A DNA stretch of 64,000 nt from Rhodocollybia butyracea (Eukaryota; Basidiomycota; Agaricomycetes; Agaricales; Omphalotaceae). A program made the translations under genes and the position numbers. Location of the stretch: positions 310,001 through 374,000 of the forward strand of contig JADNRY010000012.1 in NCBI GenBank assembly GCA_015501585.1, in the 5' to 3' direction. Positions 36,418-46,364 of this stretch are shown here, piece after piece; position 1 is the stretch's first letter, and every line of letters starts with the position of its first letter. A model generated the notes under the pieces. That model did no database searches and was not told where the DNA came from. It was given only the letters and a program-made list of their open reading frames with translations.

Positions 36418-38713
36418 TTAGTCTGAATCGATGATTTCGACGACCTTTGGAAACCTCTTTCTTTGAGTATGAAGGTTGCTTCCCTCTACGGATAGCCCTT
36501 GAGACTCCTTCTGGATCCGGTTCATCCTCTTATCCTTCTCTATGCTAATCTTATTCTTAACTTCCGATTCCGACATCCGGATGACATTCCTGTAAAACAC
36601 CAAATTACCATGCGCCTCTCGAGAATGCTTCTTCATGTCGGCATGGGAGCTACCATTGTTTGGAAATCTGACCATGGCCCGTTTTGAATTAGGGAAACTT
36701 GAAGATTTAGCTTCGATTCTATAATGTACAAAAAGCAGGATGGTTAGTATGCTGATCTCGAGGATGGGGGGTTTGGGTATAGAAAATAATACTCACATGC
36801 AACAGGTACAGCAGACCATCTTTTTAGAGGAGGATTGACCATTGGGAGATCGGTCTTTTCGATAAAGCAAACTTAGGTGCCATTTCTGAGGCCCGTCAGC
36901 AATAGAATGAGAGTTTGACTGCACAGATGCTGTACATGAGTAGTTTAATATGATCGAGATTAACAAATGAGTGAGGACTCACAAGAATGATCATCGTTTT
37001 TGATGTTATCAACATGCTTGGGTTTAACGACACGGTTTCTGCTTCCCTGATCGCCCATGCTACTAGTAGCTTGATCGTAATGGATAATATGAACCGGGCT
37101 CGAGGTACAAACACTGGAGCTCTTGTTCGCTACGTTGTGTTTCAAACCTTTTCTGGGTAGTCCCTGGTTCGCGATTGCCCTTTCTATAAACTTTTCAGCG
37201 GTGATATCGACGATCTCTGCTGAAAAATCATTTCCGCTGTCTCTTGTTCGGCGACCAGGGCCAGTTGGGACAGGCCGCATTCTAGGATTAGAGTCCTCAT
37301 GATCAGAGAGAGTCAGATCAATGACCTGTATAGGTTCATCGCTGAAATGCCTTACGTTGGAAGGTTTGGGGTTCGAAGGTATGAAGGATGTTTTGTGACG
37401 AGTTAAATCAATGACTTGTACAGGTCCGATGCTAGACTGTCTCGAGCTGTAGTGTTTTGATTCTGGATTATTCAGGTTTGGAGGCAATGTCGTAAGATAA
37501 TCAACATCAGTTACGTTCTCGAGGTTTAGAATATGTCTGGAGGACAAGGGAACGAAATTGGACACAGGAGGAGAGGTTGATTCAACCACGACATTGTCGA
37601 GCATGACAGATCTGTATGATTGACCGTATGTCGATTTCATGGGGGTTTCCCAGTGGTCCTGGGCATGATTCTGGGAAACTATCTTTGAAGGGGTCAAGGG
37701 CACAAGTGTACTCCTAGACTTCTTTTCATCTTCACCATTGGAATTGCATTGTCCTACTGACAAAAGTTGATCTACTACCTCGTCTTCCGAGGTTCCTATT
37801 GGATCGTGATCGCCAGCGCTTTCATCTGTAAGAACACTGGTTGTTGGAAGAACTGGAGAACACATTTGTGAAAGTGCTGGGGGGGTTAAAAGTCCTGATG
37901 GTACGACCGGAGATAATGGAAGATTAGTCTGTTACAACCTCATGTCAGCTTTCAGCGTGCAGTAGCTAATGAAAATGGCATACCGGTTGAGTTTCAACAG
38001 TAATCATTGTATCAGTATGTACCTTCTCAACTTGAGGCTTATTATGGATATCAGCTTTAGCTTGGACTGTAGTTCCAGTGAGTTGAGCTATCTGAGAAGG
38101 ATGCTGAGGGCTCGTCGCTGAAGGCTCGATGGTTGATCTACTGCGCTTGACATTGCTCTGCTCAGATGTGGATGTTTTTCTCTTCAGGGATAAGGCCGGG
38201 GAAGATGCAAAAAGCAGCGGAAAAGACTCGTTACGATTAGGCTTTAATTTTGTTGGAAATTTAAGCAATGATTTCAATTTTGCAAAATCTGTTCGAGGAA
38301 TCAAGTACTTTAGTCAACTATCGCAAGGCTTCAGGACATAATTGTGATGCTTCTCGAGCACCTAATAGAATGAATACCTGCCACAGCTCACCTTTGACAA
38401 AAAATTTGTTCTTTTCGGTAGCATCATGAGAGCAAAACTCCAGACGAGAATCCACTATCCAAAGATAGCGGTTTGAAAACAACGGATGGGCAATCCGGTT
38501 CCTGGAAGATCCATCCCAAGGATTAGACCATCCAGAGTTGGTACGAACATAGAGATGTTCCTGTTCTTCATCGAAAAATACATCACCAGGTTCTCCAAGA
38601 GACTGAGGCGGCTTTTGATTACCACGGAATTCTGAGAAACCGCGATATTCTGAGCGAAGTTCAGGTTCGTCGTATGGACGCATTTTTCGTTGTTTGATAA
38701 TGATGTTATCCAT
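36418..38713 (-). CDS. Protein with repeated SUMO-interaction-like motifs and a Cys/His C-terminal finger
   Basis: The ATG at 38713 (minus) opens MDNIIIKQRKMRPYDEPELR. A globular N-terminal part follows (FFDEEQEHLYVRTNSGWSNP; HPLFSNRYLWIVDSRLEFCS). Next come KYLIPRTDFAKLKSLLKFPT (across an intron), a basic nuclear-type stretch (LKRKTSTSEQSNVKRSRS) and a long disordered region. That region carries hydrophobic-acidic motifs of the SUMO-interaction type: VQVIDLTRHK (about 37400-37430), IQVIDLTLSDHED (about 37297-37335), AEIVDITAEK (about 37190-37220) and a terminal VVEIIDSD. The C-terminal segment MVCCTCC ... HADMKKHSREAH could form a zinc finger. TAA lies at 36418-36420. I infer a nuclear SUMO-binding protein. 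The family is not recognised. Confidence 0.6.
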
Positions 38714-39221
38714 GATTTATTACGAGTGGAGATGGTTGTGGTATAACTTGAAGGGTACGTACTTGGGGGCTTTACATAAATCCGGGCTGCCACCAATATT
38801 ATTCTTTCCGGGCCATTGTGTGACGGCCATACAGCCATACAGCTACAAGTATACAAGTAGCTGCGATACAAAGGAAAAGTTGCTTTCGGTGAGCAGCGAC
38901 ACGGTGCATACGGGTGTTTTGTAATAAAACACTTCATTTCGGGTTTCAACGGAAACACACAGCGAACGCAATTTTGTTAAAAATACATTTGTATGAGTTC
39001 GGCATGGCTCCGAGTCCATGTTGGTAAATGTGGCGATGCACCTATATTAGTATCCTTCTCGGTTTCTTACGACCCCCACTGTCTTTCTTTCCCCTTCTTT
39101 CTTCATCAAGGCCGTTTGTCGAATCGTCCCTACTCTCTCTCTTTGAGCCTTTCTTTGTCGCAGATTCAGATTTATATCTTTCTGAACACTTTCGCTCGCT
39201 CAACCAGATTCGACAAACATA
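38714..39221. other. Divergent promoter region (SIM protein / AA9 gene)
   Basis: 508 bp between two divergent genes. A pyrimidine-rich CTCTCTCTTT stretch lies at about 39130-39150, 70-90 bp before the AA9 start, as is common in fungal promoters. No clear TATA box is seen. Confidence 0.4.
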
Positions 39222-41199
39222 ATGCACGCCTCTACACTTTTTGCTTCCTTTGCCACCGCCGCTTTGGTTACGCTCGTTGATGCTCATGGAATAGTCTACA
39301 GTGAGATTCACTCGTTATCATTATCCGGATGAGATTTTCACAATCTCCCCGTAGAGATTCAAGTAGCCGGCCAGACCTTCGAGTCTGGTCTTATTGGAAC
39401 TGCTGCTGACGGCCCCATCTACATCCCTACGGACAATTCGCCCATCACTGATCTCACGTCCGATAACATGTTCTGTGGTTCCGTCGCCAGTCCAGGCACA
39501 ACTACTCCTTCAATCGACCTTTCACAAGGCAACAACATTTCTTTTTACTGGAACAGTGGCTATTCAAACAACTCATTCTGGCCTCACAATACCGTTCGTA
39601 TAGGCTTTTTCCTTCTTCCTTTCTATAATAACACAAATCTAGGGTCCAATGTTCCTATACATGGCCCAATGTCAGGGCGATTGCTCCTCTCAGACCCCAT
39701 CCTCGACCAAATTCATCAAGATTGAGCAGCAGGGATTTGACGGTACCACATGGGCACAGGCAGCTTTGACTACAGGCAGCCCCGTCACATTCACCATCCC
39801 CTCTGATCTTGCTTCTGGCAACTGGCTTATCCGTCATGAAGTTATCAATCTGGCATCAACCGATGAGAACTTTCCCTCTTGCTCGCAGTTTGCTATCACC
39901 GGTGGAAACAATGATTATTCCACTGCCGAAACTGCCCAGTTTCCCGGTGCTTATTCTGCTTCTAACGTAGGTCTTGCTGTCGCAGGATCTGCCGTTTACT
40001 CAATAAAGTCGAATGCAGCCTACACTTTCCCTGGCCCCAACCCCGTCATCAGCTCTGATGGTGCATCGTCCGGCTCCTCTGCATCATCTGTGAGCGCTTC
40101 TGCCGTTAGTACCTCCACTGGAATCGCAGGAACATCCATCTTGACCGGAAGCGCCTCTCCGGTCCTCGTTGCCGCCACTTCTCTTTCTGGTTCTTCCACC
40201 ACGGCTGCTGCAGCTTCCGCGCAGACCTCCCCTACCAGCTCTACTTCCTCGAGTTCGGCTGGTGACTCTTGCGCAGATGCCTGGACTGCCTGTAACGAAG
40301 CGTACATGAGCGCCCAAGCCGACGCCGTTACTGCAAGTGTTGATGCAAGCTCCACTAGCTACACTTGCCAGACTCAGTATGTACAATGTATTGCTCAATC
40401 CATTTCTGCTGCCGGTTCAACTGTTGATACTGCTACTATCGTTGCCCCTACCTCCGTGTCCAGTGTTGTTGCTCCTTCCAGTGTTGTTGCTCCTTCCAGT
40501 GTTGTTGCTCCTTCCAGTGTTGTTACCCCTTCCAGTGTCAGCACTGCTTCCAGCGCTGCTTCTTCGAGTAGCGTGAGTGATTCATCCAGTGTTGCCACTT
40601 CGAGTGTCGATACTTCGGCGACTACTTCAAGTGCTGTCGCGGCTTCCTCATCTGCTTCGACTGATGCCACTTCAGTTCCCTCTGGCACTGTAACCACCAC
40701 TGCCAGTTCCGAATCATCTACATCAGGTTCAGACGGTGATGATGGTGATGATGGAGAAGATTGCGAGGATGAAGAGGATGAGGATGAGGATGACACGGAT
40801 GATACCACTAGCCTTTCCGCACGCTCTGTTCCTTCTGGTACCTCGGAGTTTTCTACCCGGAGCGAAGATGAAGATGATTTCGATTGCACAGGTGACGGGG
40901 ATGCTAGCTCCTCTAGTTCATCATCCGTTGCCACCTCGTCCGCCAGCTCTGCCACACCCACTACTGTTCCTGTCACTGGTGACTCTTGCATAGATGCCTG
41001 GACTACCTGCAATGAAGCTTATTTGAGCGCTGAGGGTGCCGCTACTGGAAGCACTACATCGTACACTTGCCAGACTGAATACGTGCAATGTGTCGCTCAG
41101 TCCATGCCCTCATCAGCCGCTCCTACTGTTGCTGCACGATCATTTGCCCAGCATCTCCGCCGTCATCACTCCGGAGTGTCCAGGATGGAATTCCACTAA
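39222..41199 (+). CDS. Secreted AA9-type lytic polysaccharide monooxygenase with two C-terminal Cys modules
   Basis: Three exons (39222-39300, 39355-39593, 39643-41199) give 624 aa. A signal peptide, MHASTLFASFATAALVTLVD-A, precedes HGIVYKIQVAG, so the mature protein would start with the copper-binding His (residue 22). The second His lies in FWPHNTGPMFLYMAQCQGDC. SGNWLIRHEVINLAS and CSQFAITGG supply the usual core and axial Phe/Tyr region. AA9 enzymes cleave cellulose or hemicellulose oxidatively outside the cell. After the catalytic domain (to about residue 235) the protein is Ser/Thr/Ala-rich, probably O-glycosylated. It contains DSCADAWTACNEAYMSA...TCQTQYVQC (about 40266-40392) and, after a VVAPSS repeat and an Asp/Glu-rich tract, DSCIDAWTTCNEAYLSA...TCQTEYVQC (about 40981-41091). 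No CBM1 or GPI signal is seen. TAA ends at 41199. Confidence 0.85.
40465..40536 (+). repeat. 18-bp coding tandem repeat (VVAPSS) in the AA9 linker
   Basis: Four in-frame copies of GTTGTTGCTCCTTCCAGT. The first three are identical and the fourth is changed at two bases (GTTGTTACCCCTTCCAGT). They encode VVAPSS/VVTPSS in the Ser-rich spacer between the two Cys modules. Copy number is likely to vary between strains. Confidence 0.9.
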
Positions 41200-42406
41200 A
41201 TCTTGTCGAAATTTCACACGCAATGTATCCATCATCCATCCACTGTCCTTGCTTTCGCGCACTGTCTTTTTTATTATTCAATATCTGCTTTCCTGTTTTT
41301 CCAATCTCGCTTTATGACGCAAGTAACGATTGACTAGGTTCTCCCGTTCGTGGTTCGTCACCTACCTTATTCCTTGCCTACGAGGGTCGAGTTATCCTCC
41401 AGTACTTCGCGCTATGCGTGTTCTTCTCCAGTATGTACGATCTGCGATGTACTCATGCGCGTTGAACGCAATTATGTAAATACGAAATGAAAAATATGTC
41501 AAGAGAAATCTGTCGTAACCCACACGCAAGTAGCTTGATACCTTTTCCATCTCTGTGCTAGTTGGCCGACTACTAGACTCGTACCCAGCCGGCAATCGGC
41601 CCGGACTACAGTCGATCGAAGAGCCGGGCTGATAAGCCGCGTGAGCGGCATTTGATCGACTGTCATCAAATCGCAGTCTCCCTACGGCTACTGGGTACGA
41701 GTCTAGCCGACTACATTTGTTGATTCCCACGGATCCGGCCGGAGGACTTGCCCAGAAAACCAAGAAAGGGACGCTATCTGGAAAACTATCGTATTGATGA
41801 TAACGAAGATGACTGCCAGACTGGACTGGATTCGTTCACAACAGGATGACTTTCGCGTTCGCGTTCTACAATTATAGACCAGTCATAGTAGAGGATCCAA
41901 CAGATATTCGTGGCTCACAAGGAAGGGAACTGAAGACACATCAAAGATGAGAGGTTAAACACATAGATTGGAGGTGAATGCGAAGTTTTGACCAGTAATT
42001 GTGACATATGCATGCACCCACTCATTATGGACGACTCGTTGCCTGGGATTGCCCTCATTATCCCCAGCTCTGGTTCCATGCGTGCTTTGAAGAAGAGGCG
42101 GGAGGAGTCCTAACTTGAAAAAGTGTTGATCTATTTGGAACGAACCGCGGATACAAGCCCTTGAACGAGGTTTGGAGGTTCCATTTCGTTGTAATTGGCT
42201 ATAGTTTCCCCCGTACTAACAGGAAGAGTATTCCGCCGACTAAACTTTTCCCTTTAATCTCATTTGAACTTCCCGGGCGATTGGCGATTTCGAAGCGTAT
42301 AAACAACTAGTGTCAGAGCGATATATGGCCACGGTTTTCAACACAAATACACATTCACTCGAATGAAAACATAGTTCGTGGTTAAAGGTTCATCTTATCT
42401 TCTTCC
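41200..42406. other. Intergenic between AA9 and carboxypeptidase genes, with a MITE
   Basis: 1.2 kb between convergent genes. The only structure found is the 132-bp MITE at 41574-41705. No coding sequence is recognised. Confidence 0.5.
41574..41705. mobile_element. 132-bp MITE with 15-bp terminal inverted repeats and 9-bp target duplication
   Basis: The element begins TAGACTCGTACCCAG (41574-41588) and ends with its exact reverse complement (41691-41705). It is flanked on both sides by the same 9 bp, GCCGACTAC (41565-41573 and 41706-41714). Inside are a second inverted pair, ACAGTCGATC (about 41609) and GATCGACTGT (about 41654), and a central hairpin, GCCGC-GTGA-GCGGC. It has no coding capacity. 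A 9-bp duplication is typical of Mutator-like (MULE) transposition, so a MULE-mobilised MITE is the best guess. Confidence 0.85.
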
Positions 42407-44743
42407 TTAATCAGTGGGGGAGTCTCTAAATCCCAACAGGAATTGCATGACCTGGAATGCAGCCTGTTCAAATGGAGACCATGAGTTTTGACTGCGCGCG
42501 GGTATATTGTATAAGACACATACGAGGGGAGAAAACTGAGGAATCCTAGAGAGGGAAAGGTGGTTTAAGTACTTGAGGTACAGATAAAGGAAGGACGAGA
42601 CGAACATGTGTCCACTTTGCTTGACCTCGACAAAGGTTAAATTGCGTTCCGTATGAGACGTTCCAAGCGAAACGCCTCCAACGATGAGGCTATCGTTGGC
42701 AATGGGCGTTTGGAAACCTTGCAACCCACCCCACGTCATGCTAGGACTAATAAATCATTGCCTTTAGCGCAGAAAATATGGAATTCACTTTTGAATAACA
42801 ATCCGTGCCCTATTCCGTGGGTCAATACCAAGTTCATCGGTACGCGTTAACCACTTACCCTTCCGCAATCAATATGAAGTCTGCCAGTCCATGAGCGATA
42901 ACAGACCTCTCACTCTTTTCAATGACATTAGGAAGAACAGTGAACGCGGGAGGAAGACTGGAGTCTCCTTTGGGGAAAACGTTTATATTGGAGCATTCGG
43001 TCCAGTCAACTTCAACTGGGGCGTGAATTGCCAGTTTGACATCCATTCGGTCAAAGTACAGAGGCGAAAGTTGGGTATCTGGGAAGGAGCCGCTATACCG
43101 TAGGTGAGAATGAGGGATCGTATCTCAGATGGGCGAGATACGCACGGGAATCCGAGGACATCCCAGAGAATAGGATAAACGTCAAAGATACGATAGATGT
43201 TGAACGCAGGGTTGACTGCCAGAGCTTCATTAAAGACCGTAGTCCAAAGATCACAGCCGTGAGCAAACTCTGTCGAGCCTCCAGGAAGCGGGAACGGTCC
43301 AGGAGGAGGCGGAAAGGTTACGAATTTGTCTGCATATCCGGTATAATTACATTTTTCAGCAGTTGCATCGAGCTGGGCCATTATGGTGTCGCTGCAGAAA
43401 GTTAAACATATGGCCTTGTGGTGTAGTTGGTCGCTGACCTGAGAGCAAAAACATCCAAATACTTGTGCACGAAATCCACTGCAGGAATTTCTTCTTGTAC
43501 AACGTCCCAGCCAATGACAGCTATCACAAGTCGATCAGCAGGTTGCGAGAGTACAACAACGCAGACTAACGATCAGATATCCAGATGCCTTTCAAATTGA
43601 GATCCACCACTCCAGGGTTTGAATAAATATAGTCAGCGACGTCTAAATACCAGTACCGTCTAATTTGCAACTTCCCTTGACAGAAAATATCAACATTCAC
43701 TTACAAGGAACATACATTCCTGCATACTGTCAGAAATCGTGTTAGGTAATGATTTACCAGAGCAGTGAAGGTGGCGTACACTTTCGCCAGTGAGCCAGAA
43801 ATTCTTTCCTTTCAGCTCAGAGAACACCTCCAAAAATTGGTTGAAAAATCCAACTAATTGTTCTGCTAACTCAACCTCATTCTAATAGGGCATAAAAACC
43901 AAAGATACAGTCAACAAATTTGAACCTACCGTGATATTGGGAGTTCCTTGCGAGAATCCAGTCCCAACGGGCTGTTCAACCCATAGTACACTGGATAGAT
44001 TAGTCCAACTTTGCTCGTTTATAACAGGCTTTGCGGTCCCGTATCCCCAGTAAAACGGCTGAAGAAAGTCAGCATCTCGTTCGTATTGAATACTACCAAG
44101 ACTCATACCCCATTCTCTTGCAATATTCCCTCCAAACTCGAACAGCCAGGTCCTCCGTTTGTCCTACAGTTTACGTTAGAGCAGGATCGGTCATAGCTCG
44201 GGTGAATCAATACCAGAAAATCAAATCATCCAGAGATCCTTCGGGTCCAGGAGGGAAGAACCTAGGTAATGAAACTTTTAGCAATTACTAGCTATGAAGG
44301 ACCAAATGGAAGGAAAATACCAGAAGAATAACTAGAGACATCAAATGAGACAACAGCGAACAAAAAACGTGTCAAGTGACATACCTCCCGAGTTTCATTG
44401 GGAGATGAAGAGATAGGCAGTAATCCCGCCCAACTGGGACCGATATCGAAATCCATTTCGGGGAAGTTTGATCCGTCGACCCAAAATTCTACACCACGCA
44501 ATCGTCGGCCACAGCGCGAGCTGTACTTAGGTAGTTCTCACCTGAAGCTTTTGGGTTAGAGAAGGTGATGTTTTGTACGCCAGATCGTCTTTCTAATTGG
44601 GGTCCAGCTGTGACTGGGGCTGCTCGTTCATGGAAACGTTTCGCCGCCTCACGCTGCCTGGCATGTAGTTCATCTTTACGCATCTGACGTGCATCGATCC
44701 CCGCTAGGAGTGCTAGCCCCCAAAGTGCGGCGTTGAGAAACAT
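42407..44743 (-). CDS. Secreted serine carboxypeptidase (family S10)
   Basis: The ATG at 44743 (minus) opens a signal peptide, [18 protein letters not shown], followed by a propeptide-like [19 protein letters not shown]. The S10 features are in order: [20 protein letters not shown] (oxyanion region), [34 protein letters not shown] (nucleophile Ser), [14 protein letters not shown] (catalytic Asp region) and VEVKQSGHM / [19 protein letters not shown] (catalytic His). The exons I checked join in frame, for example KGIWISD / [20 protein letters not shown]. About ten introns are present. The enzyme removes C-terminal residues from peptides at acidic pH, probably outside the cell or in the vacuole. 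TAA lies at 42407-42409. Confidence 0.9.
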
Positions 44744-45143
44744 GACTAGTGAGCGAGATGAAAAGTCAACGGGTTCCTACGAGGAACTTTTGTCCGTATA
44801 TGTATGATACGAAGATCATACCATCACGATATCTTAGTAAAAAAAAAGAGCAGCCATGCTGAAGCGTATCCAGCTGCCAAACACAGTCAAGATGATTACA
44901 CGCGCTGTTACGCGTGCTCTCCAGTTTGCGTGTGCTTTTTAAGTGATAAGACGCTCTATCTTTGGACACTGATGAGTATTAAATACCTTGCTCAGAGAAA
45001 TGAACTTTTGGGTGGTATAGAACGGTATTCATGCCGAGCCATCGATCGCATGGATATCTTGATGGCTATTCTATATACTGTAGGCTCTTATCAGGCTAAT
45101 TCGGTAGAAGAACTGGAGGGGAAATCACAGGGACACGGCATAT
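44744..45143. other. Intergenic between carboxypeptidase start and PdxT end
   Basis: 400 bp. It holds the carboxypeptidase promoter and the PdxT 3' flank. No gene is recognised. Confidence 0.4.
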
Positions 45144-45999
45144 TTAGGGTGAGAGAACGCAACTGTGTACAAAGTATTCGTGGAAACGATCATCCTCAGT
45201 TAATTCAGGATGGAAAGTGGTGAGCAGATGGCGACCTTGACGCAGTGCCACAACGGTCCGAGGGTCATTTTCAGACATATTTTCTTCAATCAGAGCCGGA
45301 GGAAGTAGTTCAAGTGGGATCCGAGCCACCACCGTTATTAGAGGATCTTCTGGAAATGATAAAATTTCGACAACAACCTGAAAGCTCTTCAGAGCATACA
45401 CAAGGGTGAGAGGAGGAAATACTGACTGGGGCGCGTATAAAGAGGGCTTGAAATGGCCGTGTGGATTCCCTGATACCGTTCAACTCCAAAGGAGCTTCGA
45501 ATGACTCAATCTTCAGAAAGAATTAGAAACAACTAACCCCATGTTTTGTTTTACAGATACCTGGCTTCCCCAACCATTCCGTGCAATCTTTATCGATATT
45601 CCACCCAGAAGCTCCTGGCCACCTTTTTTGGCTCCACCGGACACAGACTGTGAAAGTAATATAGCTCCAGCGCAAGTTCCCCAAATTGGTTTTGACTTTG
45701 TAAAGTCTTTCAAAGGCTCAAGCAAGCCAGCTAATCGCGCCAGTAAAGCGATAGTAGTGCTTTCTCCACCAGGGATAATCAGAGCATCACATTGAGAGAG
45801 TTCCTCTGGAGTCCGAACAAGGATAACGTGGAGTTGTCTGTTTATTTTCAACCTGTGCAACGAAGCTTCGTGCTCCGCAAACGCGCCTTGCAAAGCTGGA
45901 TGATGTTCAAACATATCAACAAAAAAAAGCCGACTGCGACTCACCAAGAATCCCGATGGAAATCCGGTCCAAGTATGTTAGCTTGCCTTGGTCAGCCAT
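45144..45999 (-). CDS. SNO1: Pyridoxal 5'-phosphate synthase glutaminase subunit (PdxT/Sno)
   Basis: The ATG at 45999 (minus) opens MADQGKLTYLDRISIGIL. An intron inside the first conserved block (donor GTGAGT, acceptor ATCCAG) joins it to ALQGAFAEHEASLHRL. Then follow CDALIIPGGESTTIALLA, PIWGTCAGAILLS (nucleophile Cys), GGISIKIARNGWGSQ and, after further introns, ITVVARIPLELLPPALIEEN and HLLTTFHPELTEDDRFHEYF (catalytic His and Glu). The gene ends at TAA 45144-45146. The subunit releases ammonia from glutamine and channels it to the PdxS/Snz synthase, making vitamin B6 coenzyme in the cytosol. The length of about 245 aa is slightly above the usual 190-220 because of an insert. The PdxS partner is not in the window. 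Confidence 0.92.
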
Positions 46000-46364
46000 A
46001 CTGTAAGTCGTCCACGGTTGTAAATTTCGTGAATGTCCGACTCAATGAAGCTTTGAAGGCTGCACTTTTGACTATCAGTTTAATCATCGGCGGGCCGGTG
46101 ATCCATTTAGGGAGGAATCGAGCTTTTTTCTAAGGCGATACTTCGAAAAAGTCCATTGAAATTATTACCAGTGTATATCCATATCCGTATCCAATAAATA
46201 CAATCTGCAGCTGACCATCTCGAAGGAAGATGCAACAAGATACCAACTATATAATACACAGCAGTGCGACAGTCGTCTACGTTTATCCAGTCCACCAGTT
46301 GACATTTTCTTGGAGGTTACGGATGAGTACAATATGCAGGACTGAATAATCAGCACCCTTGCAC
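46000..46364. other. Intergenic between PdxT start and PMT4 end
   Basis: 365 bp. Nothing is recognised beyond presumed PdxT promoter and PMT4 3' sequence. Confidence 0.4.

Noticed and set aside
40395..41012. 205-codon antisense frame in the AA9 gene
   Set aside because: Reverse of a Ser/Ala/Val repeat region with no start context or homology. A coding shadow.
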